Positions 14,207 through 25,879 of a stretch of DNA of 64,000 bases are shown piece by piece. The stretch lies in contig NOWV01000031.1 in assembly GCA_003344405.1 (NCBI GenBank), positions 526,259 through 590,258 on the forward strand, in the 5' to 3' direction. Numbering within the stretch: position 1 is the stretch's first letter; each line of letters opens with the position of its first letter. A program made the position numbers and the translations under genes. This DNA is from Trichoplax sp. H2 (lineage: Eukaryota; Placozoa; Uniplacotomia; Trichoplacea). The notes beneath the pieces were generated by a model that searched no databases, was not told where the DNA came from, and saw nothing but the letters and a program-made list of their open reading frames with translations.

Positions 14207-15090
14207 CAATGGCAAGCAAGATCCAAACTGGATGGACGATTGCCTACGCAAACTGATCATTTCTATACAGGATTTACTATGGTTTTCGTTGAGACGATAA
14301 CATCCCCACTCGGCTACAACTGTGTGGGCACGGTACGCTCCGGTACGGACCAACGGCAAGCAAGACCCAAACTGGATGGACGATAGCTTACTCAAACTGA
14401 TCATTTCTATGCAGGATTTACTATGTTTTTCGTTGAGACGATGACATCCCCACTCGGCTACAACTGTGTGGGCACGGTATGCTCCGGTACGGACCGACGG
14501 CAAGCAAGACCCAAACTGGATGGACGATAGCCTACTCAAACTGATCATTTCTATACAGGATTTACTATGGCTTTCGTTGAGACGATGACATCCCCACTCG
14601 GCTACAACTGTGTGGGCACGGTATGCTCCGGTACGGACCGACGGCAAGCAAGATCCAAACTGGATGGACGATTGCCTACTCAAGCTGATCATTTCTATAC
14701 AGGATTTACTATGGTTTTCGTTGAGACGATGACATCCCCACTCGGCTACAACTGTGTGGGCACGGTATGCTCCGGTACGGACCGACGGCAAGCAAGACCC
14801 AAACTGGATGGACGATTTCCTACTCAAATTGATCATTTCTATACAGGATTTGCTATGGTTTTCGTCGAGACGATGACATCCCCACTCGATTACAGCTTGG
14901 TTGGCCCGGTACACTGCGGTGCGGACTGATGGCAAGCAGGATCCAAACTGGATGGACGATTACCTACTCAAACTGATCTTTTCTATACGGGATTTACTAT
15001 GGTTTTCGTCGAGACGATAACATCCGCACTCGGCTACAGCTGGGTGGGCACGGTGCCTTCCGGTACAGACCGAACTGGACGGGACGGTCA
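14207..15090. repeat. 144-bp tandem repeat, six copies
   Basis: The string GGCAAGCAAG (last copy GGCAAGCAGG) recurs at 14211, 14355, 14499, 14643, 14787 and 14931, exactly 144 bp apart; a decayed unit follows to about 15090. Copies are very similar and carry TGATCATTTCTATACAGG, GTTGAGACGATGACATCC and CTCGGCTACAACTGTG. Because 144 is divisible by three and the unit lacks stops in some frames, long frames run through it on both strands (262 codons minus at 14147-14935; 120 codons plus at 14567-14929). I treat these as repeat artefacts unless transcripts show otherwise. Confidence 0.9.
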
Positions 15091-15346
15091 GCCGTCGTAC
15101 CCACCACTGGCTGGCTGCTGGGGGTTGAGTCGTTCGTTGCTTTCTTGTTGGCTCCATTTTTCAACCATTTTCAATCTTAGTTGGCTGTTGGCACGCATTG
15201 CAATTACTGATTTGAGGCTAGTAGAACGCTGTTAAGAGCGATCTTCAGGCCTTGGGCGACTCCATCATTGATAGTATTGGTGACTAGCGTCGATTGGATA
15301 TTGATTGTATTTTACGTGGAAAAAAAGCCAATTCAAAACAGCCATC

Positions 15347-18300
15347 ATGTCAGGTAAGAGATGAGCGGATAGGAAAACGTCTTCGTAGACGAGGCCAAGT
15401 CATTGAATTGTTGACGTATACAGTATCAGGTTACACACTGGTTTGGGATACACTACTGTCGGTGTACCCGGCCAGTCATTTCTCTCCACTCGATCGATCA
15501 TGGAGAATGCAAGAGGATACAATTTGGATTGCCCTTTTGCCGGCCTCTACTTTGATATCCTCTTCTTCTAGTCGATCCAATCGTCTTCAAAAGTAACTTT
15601 TCACAACCGAGATGCATCACTGTAGGTGTATCATTGCAGTTTGTAATCGCAATACTACAGATCAGTAGAATACAATCGCCAAGAGATTATCATCCTGATA
15701 GAAATGAATCATTGATCGCAAGTGATAACCAAATTAAACAGCGCGGATACTCTTTTCTAGGACGGAAAAATCCCAAGTTGAATTTTAATAAGATTGATCA
15801 AGTCAATAAAGAGATGGATCATACCAGGTAGGTCGATATAGTCTAGGTAATACTAGGAAGAATCGCTTAATTACCAGCTTGAATCACGTCGTCATAGACA
15901 ATTGACTTGTCTATGACGAGGATGAAAATTACTTGTAACGCCAAGTGGATCAATATCTTCTTCATGGACAGTAGTCATGATGCTATATTAGTAGATATCA
16001 ATCTTGGACGTATTATCATCATTGGTCTATGCTATTCTGCTATTATAAATCATGGACATGGATGGTTCATGATAGAAATTCAATAACCATAATAGTAGAA
16101 TAACGAATCACCCATCAACCGGCATGCTATCTTTGACGCACAACCATCAATAAACTTTCACTTTACACCCATCATTTGAACATGATCTTTCCTTCCATTT
16201 TGTAACCATTGTAGGCCACCAAGAGATCTGGATTCCACCGCAAAATTAATCGTCAACAACAGGGTTAGTTTTTGTGCTTATTTCATGTCTGTGATACCGA
16301 TTTCAGTAAGCAAGGGTTGACAGCCGCTTGAAAAGAGAAGAGCTCCTTGTCAATCCATGATACGGCCCTGTCAATAATGAACATTCTAGCATCAACGATC
16401 GCCGCCGTCGTAAATGATAGGCGCTAAGTTGGTCATGTTGAATAAAGTAAACTCTTCTTGTGCCTGGCCTTTCCTTAGTACTTGTTATTAAAATAGCCTT
16501 GATAGATTTAATCTACTTTACTAACACCAAAGCAACATGTCTGCTTCAAACTGCTACTCCTAATTGAATTGTCCATTGAGACACCCCTTTGATTTCTAAT
16601 TATCAATTTTGATCGGTTTCAACTTTACTTTTCTCGCTTATCAACTAACATGGGTAGTGGATTAATAAATTCTTTTTATAGGAATTTGATTGCGATGCCA
16701 CCGATTTACAAATTATAAGTGAGCTTGGCCGTGGAGCATTTGGTGTTGTCCACAAAGTTTGTCATCGTCCCAGTGGAGTCATTATGGCAGTTAAGGTAAA
16801 GATGATGTGCACTGTACGCATATGTTATTCCTCATGATATGGATAATCTTATCCAAGCTTACAATGGAATGACTGTTATTAATGAAAATCGCTCATATCA
16901 TGAACAAAATTGTTTCAACCCTACTGGTAGAACGACTCAGTATTCTCCTCTTCCAACTTACCAAAATGGTAACGATAGTTTTCCCCAAAAAAGCACACCG
17001 TAATACTGTCTCTTGTAAAACTCCATTAGAATCTCTTTCAATCATTCTTTTCTAGACCAAATAGTTTACACTATGGAAATCAGTCAAAACTTCTGTCTAT
17101 TGCAATTCTCAATCTTTTCTAGTACAACTATTCATCTTGAATGAAGAATAACAATACTGGCTTAGTCATCATGTTATCATCAATGTCTCGTTGAATTGTT
17201 GTTACAAACAAGACGATACTGACGTTTAGGAATCATGATGTCGTTGAAAACATGTCTAGTAATTAATCTTCAATCAATGCTCCATACTACTAGTATACTG
17301 TACAATATGACAAAGAAGCTACAAACAGAATCAATCACAAACGCTGAATATTGGATCAATAATATCTAGAAAATAGCCATAAATCATAGCTAGCTAAAAT
17401 ACGACAGCAAGCAATCACGGTAGTAGAAAATTGCATCGATGGATAGTAGTCGTATAGTGCACGATTGCTTACACGGTGTTTTATAGGTCATCACGTCTTT
17501 GGAAATCAGTCCAAGAATAAATTTAAAGTCCTGAGTCCATTAATGCTACTTATATCGTAATCTTATTTCACCATCATATTCGTAAGATGAGAAGAATACG
17601 ACTATTACCATCTAAGAGAGTTGATTCTATTAATCTGTCTGTTCAACTATAAAATTACTTGCCCCATAATGTGTGCAATGTATCATGGCGTTCGCTTATG
17701 TTACTTTTTCGATTGTTTTACCGATATTATGAAACTATAGAGAATCCGAGCAAATGTCAGTTCGAAAGATCAGAAATATTTATTGCAAGACTTGGATGTT
17801 TCGATGGCAAGTGACAGTCCTTACACAGTTAAAGTTTATGGTGCATTATTTAAAGAGGTAAAGTCTTTTTTTAATTTCATACGTCAAGTGTATCAAATGC
17901 TAAAATAGCCACTGTAACCTTTTGATAAAGTAAAGGTTAACAGTTGAGATAGTAATTCTTTCTTAGACATTCATAATGGTTAAGATACAATGTTAAAACG
18001 TACTCGTGTTAGGTTTGTAGCGTGATTATTAAGATACAATATTAAAATGCATTTGTTTATGGGTACATTATTGAAAGAGGTAAAGTCTGTTCTTTAATTT
18101 CATACGCCAAGTGTATCAAATGCTAAAATAGCCACTGGAACCTTTTGATAAAGTAAAGGTTAACAGTTGAGATAGTAATTCTTTCTTAGACATTTATGAT
18201 TGTTAAGATACAATATTAAAATGCATTTGTTTATGGGTACATTATTGAAAGAGGTAAAGTCTGTTCTTTAATTTCATACGCCAAGTGTATCAAATGCTAA

Positions 18301-20344
18301 AATAGCCACTGTAACCTTTTGATAAAGTAAAGGTTAACAGTTGAGATAGTATTTCTTTCTTAGACATTTATGATTGTTAAGATACAATATTAAAATGCAC
18401 TCGTTTATGGGTGCATTATTTAAAGAGGTATAGTCTGTTCTTTAATTTCATGCGTCAAGTGTATCAAATGCTAAAATAGCCACTGTAACCTTTTGATAAA
18501 GTAAAGGTTAACAGTTGAGATAGTATTTCTTTCTTAGACATTCATGATTGTTAAGACACAATATTAAAACGCACTCGTGTTAGGTTTATAGCTTGAAATT
18601 GGAATCCAATGACAAAATCATTTTACTAATACCGATAATTTTGATGCTTTTGGAACTAAATCTTATTGATTAATCATTATTAAATATGCAATGACAAAAT
18701 TGTCTTACTTGAATCAATTATTTCCATACTCTCGCAGCTATATCTTAATATTTGTTCAATTTATACAGGGTGATGTTTGGATTTGCATGGAATCCATGGA
18801 GGAATCTTTCGATAAATTTTATGTCAAAGTATTCAAACAGTCCAAAAGATTTAATGAACCAATATTATGCTACTTTGCGAATTGTGTAAGTATCTGAACG
18901 AGTATATAATTTATTACACTTTGTATCACGGCAGATACAGTTTTGCATTCAGGGATTAATACAACACCACTTACTCAACTATCAATGAAGCATTTACTTT
19001 TTGAATATCTTTGAATGTAATCTATGATGTATTATTGAAACAATGTCTCCATCACTTATATTGATATTGTAGGTCATTAAAGCTCTTTCTTACTTACATA
19101 ACAAATTAAAAGTAATTCATAGAGGTAAGTTGTGAATCCATCAGTAATTAATATTTAGCCTAAAATCTCATACTGTATTTGTGTTGCCCACCTTATTAAA
19201 ATCAACATGGAATCATTCTTGACAAAGCAATATTGACTTTGTATACGGTACCGTAATTTTAGATGCTATAAAATAGTATTAATTTAGCTTTATTTGATTA
19301 ATTCAATTAGATGTCAAGCCATCAAATATTTTATTGGACCTAAATGGCCTTGTAAAGTTATGCGATTTTGGGATCAGTGGTCAATTAGTCAATTCCATAG
19401 CCAAAACCAGAGAGGCTGGATGTAAACCATATATGGCTGTAAGTAATTTGATGATAAGATTGACGTAATCAGTATGATGTCGATACTCCAAAGATTGATA
19501 ATGCTGCCTAAAGTATTGATAGTAAATGTGTCCAATATATTGTTCGATGTGGTTAGTAAGCATATATTCATTGGAATACTTTTTGAATAGCCTGAAAGAA
19601 TTAACCCAACTAATACCGGCGGTGGTTATGATATTAGATCGGATGTGTGGAGTTTTGGAATTACTATGGTATGTATTAGTTTTAACCCTGACGTAAATAG
19701 AAGAAGACCCTAAGAAGACGACTAATGTAATAGTTCTGGTTATAATGTCAATACTTTATCCAATTTCTCTTATATGCGTATATGTGTAATAATTATAGCT
19801 GGAGATATCAACCGGTAAATTTCCTTATGCCAAATGGCGTACACCTTTTGAACAGCTCAAACAGGTGGTCATGGATGATCCACCTCGCCTACCGGACGAT
19901 GGGAATTTCTCAACTGAATATCGAGATTTTATTGATCAATGGTTTGTAATTGTTTACAGACATAATTTCCAACAAGTTTTGTTCGCTGTTGTGCAGTCTT
20001 GAAATTAATATATGTAACTCTATCTTACGCATCATTTTAAATTTCCAGTTTACAAAAGGACGTTCACAAAAGATTGAAATATGACAAACTACTGGTAGGC
20101 TTTGCATGATCCTGCTTATTGCTCATTTTATTATATTGTCATCGAAATCTTATCAAATACTAGGACGCTAATCACCTTCTTACCAGCTATTGATACCCTC
20201 CTTTATTCTTTGTAACCGTAATAGGAACATCCATTCTTACAAAGTCTAGAAATAACTAATGAAGATGCAGCTAAATTCTTTGAAAGTGTTCTCTCTCAAG
20301 CATCTCAACAAGAAGAGAATTCCGTTGGTGCTAATAGTACATAG
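15347..20344 (+). CDS. MAP2K6: MAP kinase kinase of the MKK3/6 type, 12 exons
   Basis: Dual-specificity kinase expected to phosphorylate p38-type MAP kinases. Exons: 15347-15353, 15761-15827, 16215-16263, 16682-16795, 17741-17857, 18769-18885, 19073-19124, 19311-19438, 19591-19668, 19799-19941, 20049-20094, 20225-20344; phases agree and yield 345 residues (human MKK6 334). The N-terminus MSGRKNPKLNF resembles the basic MAPK docking site of MKK6 (KKRNPGLKI), followed by PPRDLDS. Kinase motifs: GRGAFGVV at 57-64, AVK with Lys79, HRDVKPSN at 173-180, DFG at 193-195, activation-loop Ser203 and Thr207 in the SxxxT arrangement, then GCKPYMAPE. GDVWICMESM is also typical of MKK3/6. The first coding exon has only 7 bases. 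MKK3 and MKK6 cannot be separated, so this is probably their single pre-duplication counterpart. Confidence 0.93.
15889..15919. repeat. Perfect 13-bp hairpin in MAP2K intron 2
   Basis: TCGTCATAGACAA at 15889-15901 is exactly complementary to TTGTCTATGACGA at 15907-15919, with a 5-base loop. It lies in the intron between 15827 and 16215. No protein or repeat explains it; function unknown. Confidence 0.8.
17834..18580 (+). repeat. 174-bp tandem repeat seeded from the end of MAP2K exon 5
   Basis: The first unit starts inside exon 5 (GTTTATGGTGCATTATTTAA at 17834) and includes the authentic donor GAG|GTAAAG at 17857/17858. Further copies begin at 18055, 18229 and 18403, with TATCAAATGCTAAAATAGCC and AAGGTTAACAGTTGAGATAG in each. 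Spacings are 221, 174 and 174 bp. Copies 2 and 3 keep GAGGTAAAG, copy 4 has GAGGTATAG, so intron 5 carries several donor look-alikes behind partial exon copies. It must have arisen after the intron existed, since exon and intron sequence are duplicated together. Confidence 0.88.
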
Positions 20345-21455
20345 ATTAATGTTAACCTATTGGTAGAACCGACTTGATAGTGAATTAAAGCAATTAAGTA
20401 CTCCCAAAAAGACTAAAAAACTTTACTGCAGTTCGAAAAGATAACAGTACCCGTTAGATAATCTAAGACTGCAAAATTTTGATGACTATAAATACATTCG
20501 ATAGGCGTTGCCTGTTTTTAAGAAAAAAAACCTAGATCTGAACTAATTTGTATTATGAAAAGTTAAAATTTCCGTGCTTTAATTAAATAGTAAGTGCTAT
20601 TTCTTTATTAAGCATTTTATAACCGATAAGATTCTTCGTATCGTTTTTGCAACCAATTCAACGGCTACGCTTACTCGTGCATCTTAATGTTTCCTGTATA
20701 GTATCATATATCGACGGAAGTTACACACAACATAAATACTTTTATACTTGAAAGAACACATAATATGATTCTTCGATTCTTTAAGGGTGATAATACTAAA
20801 TTTATTTGAAATTTTAATACTTCTATTTTAGCTTGGTAACTGCTGCATGTTGATTTTAATAGTACCATTTACCATTTTTGTCTATTGATTTTATTGTATC
20901 ACAAATACCACAGCTGTGTAAAAAACGCATCGCTGTCAATCTTTTATGACAATTTTAATCACGATACAATAACATTATCTGTAATTAAACGTCAAATTGT
21001 AGAAAGGCAAACAACTCATTTTGGCTCGTTTTATTCAATAAATGTTAAGCTTTATGCTACTATGCAAGTAGGCTCCAAACTAGCTATTTATCACATCGTC
21101 ACAATTGCGATACACTTTTTGAAAAATCTTCGAACGTAATTGTGTACATCATTCTATTTACAGCAATTACTGTATTTCTAAAGTGATAAAAAGATTGTGT
21201 ACTTAGTCTCTATTTATATTTTACACCTATTACCTTCAACAGTGATTGATAAAGTTGTGTATGGAAAATTATAACTAGTTTATTAGCACCGGTGCTGCTG
21301 TTTAAACGGAATCTAAATTGTTTCACCATTCTGCAGATTCTGAGAAAATCTTTGAACCTGGAAAGCAAAAGGATAGAGCAAATACAGTTTATAAATGTAT
21401 TATACACTAGTACCAGACATGCACCTGCTAACATTCTAGCGCTAATTTTGAACCA
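20345..21455. other. Convergent spacer between MAP2K and PARN
   Basis: Holds the two 3' UTRs. Open frames at 20885-21139 (+) and 21210-21434 (-) match no family and are AT-rich. No repeat was noticed. Confidence 0.5.
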
Positions 21456-24400
21456 CTATATCAGCATATTAACATTAAAATAACCGTACTTTCTGATTTT
21501 TCTTTCTTTGCTGGGATTTGTCCTGTGGGCGAATTCACTGCAATGAAGAGTTTAATATCACGTATGTAATTTATTTAAATTACTTACGGTAGTAACTCAC
21601 GGGAATTTATCATGCAGTGTAGGAATTTAACACCTAATTCAGAGCCGATTGCTATACCTATTGAATCTGCTTTCCTTTTCGCAGCGGAAGAGGTTTTTTC
21701 AAGCCTATCAGACTCAAATTTTTGCAAGGTGAAGTCTTGAAATTCACCAACTAACTTGTTTGAAACTAGCATAAATGTAAATAGACCAATTAGCATAGAT
21801 CTATAAGAGTACAAAGTGTGCATTATACAAGCATCATAGGTTAATGGCAATTGATAGCATTTAGTGCTAAGGTTATCAATTTACCATTTACGCTTTCCTT
21901 TTCATTTAATAAAATGATATAAAAAGAAGTTTCGTCCATAGGGACAGGCATTGGCTTCGCTCCACCTTATAATAAACAGCAGAAGGGATTATTTATTGTG
22001 CTATAAATGAATTAGTAACTGTTTGTCAACTTACCAAAAGCAGAAAAGTAATCAGCAATTTTACTCAAAGGCCAAGGCTCCTTAAATCGCATCACAAATA
22101 CATGCTCTCGTGATGGACGAACTGTATCGACAGTTATCGAAAAAATCAAATATTACGGTTACTGTACCGCTTATTTTAGTGATAGCAAAAATATGAAAGT
22201 ATTAAAGTACCATCGTCTCCACTCAAATTCAGGTAGGGTATGTCCAGCATTCTATGCATTTTAATCCTGCATTGAAGGGAAAGACGCTACTTAGCCTCAC
22301 TTAAAACGAACGTGTATTATAATCCTAAAAACATCTGCACAGTACGTATATTACAAGGTGTACATACTTTCCATTAAAAGGTTGAAGAACTTCGCTTTGT
22401 AAATTGCAACATCCATTTTCGTCTTCAGTTAAAGTATCTATAGAAAGCAAACTAAGTTGTATTGATGCGATATTATACTCAAGAATGAAGAACAGAGCAA
22501 GAATATTCGATAATCTTAAATCAATGTGGCCAAGCGTATTTACCATAATAATACAGCATCCTAGCGAAAACTGTACCACAAATGTACGCATCGTAGCCAG
22601 CGTCATGATAATGTTCATGAAAATCTTTACAATCAATTTCTTTACAAAATTCTAAATTAAAGAAATAACACAAAATTCTCAATATAAAACGTTTTATCTT
22701 TAATAGCGTAATATTCATACCAATTGAAACATTTTGAAATGGTTCCTTCTGACTTCTTTTCTCAGCTGCAGCTAAAGAACTGTCTGCAAAGTATGTCTAA
22801 ATATATGCGAAATGATAAAAACAACAATTTACGAATAATCCTGTACGTTTGCAACAGCTTGTACGACATGTACGGTACATTGTGAACCATAAATCATTGC
22901 AGATATTAAGCTACAAGCTTTGCAAGAAATATTGCATTGGTGAAGGCATGTTAAAAGTTTTCACGTTGACTACAATTGTATGTTTGTAATGTCATTATCT
23001 ATGGCGAAGACGATAGGATTTTAAAGTAGAGACTAACCTTAATTGGTTCTGTAGTAGCCATCAATTTAGTGTCGTATAGGCTGAAATGAAGGAATTTACA
23101 GTACATTAAATGATTGCATAATACAATATATAAGAACACGGAAGGAGCGGTCGTTGTTATTTTGATCATATAAGAAACGAATTACTTGGGGAAAGCCGTA
23201 TTTACAATTTCTTTAAATTCATAGTAATCCTAAAATATTGACAATATTCAGATATTAGCTTTATCGTACATGACTTTTCGTAGAGATGTTAATCCTAATC
23301 ATTAGACTCACATTAGGCAAAGGTGCTATAAATTGGTGAACCAAATGCAATATATCGTGCAGCATATTATGACCAACAACCGGAACATTCTGTACAAAAT
23401 GATCTTTAATTTAACTGACGTAACCTGGTATCAGTAATCTATCGCACAGTAAACTCTGTGTATACATGTGCATGACGAAAACACAAATTAATTCATGAAA
23501 CAGATTTCTTACTGCTTTACGAAGTATATCAATAACTTTGCAGAATCCAACAGCATCGTCAAGTTTACTCTAAATCAGCGTTAATTACAGAGAAAAGAAA
23601 AAATTAATGATACAATCTTCATTATTATCGATTACCATTAAGTTTGCTAGCAATTCTAAAATGAGTTATTTTCATAACATAGTCACACCAATTGAGTTTT
23701 AAATTTTTCTTCGGCAGCCTGTGCTTTCTCTTTTTCGTCCAATTTCTTTGCAAGAATATAAATACCCTAATTTTGTTTATCAAGAGGTAAGTTTCTTAAT
23801 CACGTTTAAAGCTTATTCATAAACATCTAAATCTGCTTACACTCTCTTCTCGTACAGTTTCTGGTAGCATGTTCTTATCAGTACACCTAAAAAGTAAGTA
23901 AATATAATTAAATGCCAGTTACATACACTGTCTAACAATTATTTCCCCTTTGCTAGAATTGTTCATACCTTGCATATAATAATTCGTAAATAATTTTCCT
24001 ATGATATCTGTACAATTTCGTAATAATATGATTTAATGAGCAACCTTAATCAAATCATTAGCTTCTAAAGTATGCAACTAAAAGAAGGTCTAACCCGGAG
24101 CAAGATGGAAATTGAAGAATTTTCTTGCTATTATCAGATAGCCATTCATCAATTAATTGACTAAAATGATATGTAAATATAACATCTCATCAAAGAAATT
24201 ATTACGAAATAAAAATTCCCACAACCCTATCATTATTAATTGAAGCAAAATCACACCGTGATCATACAATAGAAAGATTAATGACTCACATCATGTCTTT
24301 AACAAATTGCTGATCAGAATCAGCAATTTTAAAGGATAATTGATACGGATATTTATTTTCCTTTGCTCTATTATACTTTTCGTCTTCTTTTTCCCACATT

Positions 24401-25879
24401 GATTTCATTTTCTCTTCTATTTTCATTCGACATTCAGCTTCGACAATGGAGTTTAGATAAGGCATTCCTATTATTTGAGAAAGATAAAGCTTAGCAGATG
24501 GTTGATTTCTAATTCTTATGATGTCGGATAAAAAATAGGAACTTGCTAATTGAAATCATTTAACAACTAGCTTACCGTCATTGAATACTTTATTAAAATT
24601 GAATTTATGCTGGCTAAGAAATTTGATGCTTGAAATCTGTGTTTATATATAGTAAAAATTGCTGATTATAATCAGGCAATTACAGAGATATGACCGTCAA
24701 TACCTGTGTAAATACTATCTAATTTGATAAATTTTTACTTGACAAGAAAAGCCATTCTTATTTGGACCACTGTTATCGTCTTGAGGAAATATGTAGAAAC
24801 TAAAGGGAAACGCTGTAAAGCTGGACACAATACGATGAAATTTGGATGAACACAGTCAAAAACAGGCTTGGATATTTTAGCATAGTATTTAGTTAGTGTT
24901 TGTAATCAAGAGCTTAGTATTATAACTATAGTCAATCCGTCTATATACCTCTTCTTGTCTTCATTAGGCACAAAGACACATAAGCCACATTGAATCATCA
25001 AGAAATTTTGTACAATCTAGCAAATTGATTTAATACTCAGTTTTAGAACATGACTGTATATTATCGCATATACATAAATAATGTAGAAACTGCCGTAAAA
25101 ATCGTAAATACTATATGACTATAGCAGTATGCTACTTTACGTCGTAATTCATTATTAGAGTAACTAATCATATCTATTCGATTCTATCCAGGATTTTGCA
25201 ATTCTTAATTAAAAAGTTGCTTTGATAATTAATTTTTATCACTGTCAATACCAGCATCAAGCACAAGAATCGAAATGAGCAAATAGCTAAGAAGGTATCG
25301 GAAAAGATTTACTTTACCGGCGAACTGATCATTTTAAATAATAACATGATGGTTAAAACTGAGGACTTTGATTTGAACTCTCAAAAAGGATATGTTGTTA
25401 ATATAGTCATTGAACTATTATTTCATTACTTTAAAATGACTAGTAATAAAGCATTAAAATACTATGTCAATACTTATGATATCATGATTAGGTATGGTAA
25501 ATAAGATTAAGCTTAAAAGTGACAGCTCAGCTTCGAAATTGACTAACCTTACTTATTTTCTGATAACGTTGTGCAGGCGATTCGAACATATCAAATGCTC
25601 TGCTCTCATCACTGTTAATTCCTACATTAAATTAAAACAATTTAAAAATTTTCAACTAGAGGAAGTTACGGTAAAGGTAAATTGACGTCGTTCTATGCAG
25701 ATGGTTAATTATGCACTAAAAAATTACAGTTACTAGAGTATGAAGCAATTTATTAGTCTATTGACGCAAGAGTACACAATCAGACAATTAGAATAATGTA
25801 CCCGTAAATTCTCCATCCAGTGCCACAAATGCCGCTTTATTTATGATGGATTTTAAAATATCGATAGCCTCATTTAAGT
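21456..25879 (-). CDS. PARN: Poly(A)-specific ribonuclease PARN, 22 exons found, 5' end missing
   Basis: DEDD-family 3' exonuclease that removes poly(A) tails. Exons (minus): 25879-25802, 25621-25548, 25016-24949, 24820-24739, 24636-24576, 24467-24290, 24160-24095, 24007-23969, 23886-23841, 23766-23689, 23569-23513, 23389-23312, 23229-23186, 23080-23038, 22783-22721, 22651-22544, 22437-22368, 22266-22211, 22121-22035, 21965-21892, 21754-21588, 21537-21456. About 566 residues are covered (human 639). All four catalytic acids are visible: ALDGEF (Asp, Glu) in the first listed exon, VGHNMLHD in 23389-23312 and AGYDAY in 22651-22544. MLDIPYLNLSG and the RRM-like block REHVFVMRF follow. The exon with the start codon was not found upstream, and phases show a 3n+1 microexon missing between 23038 and 22783. 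The last three exons are less certain; two use AAG acceptors. Confidence 0.88.

Noticed and set aside
14147-14935. 262-codon open frame on the minus strand
   Set aside because: It is entirely made of the 144-bp tandem repeat, whose length is a multiple of three, and the plus strand is open too. No known domain.
18691-18897. ORF starting MTKLSYLNQLF
   Set aside because: The first part is intron; only 18769-18885 is a real exon of the MAP2K gene.
19381-19571. Two overlapping minus-strand ORFs
   Set aside because: Antisense shadows of MAP2K exon 8 and the following intron.
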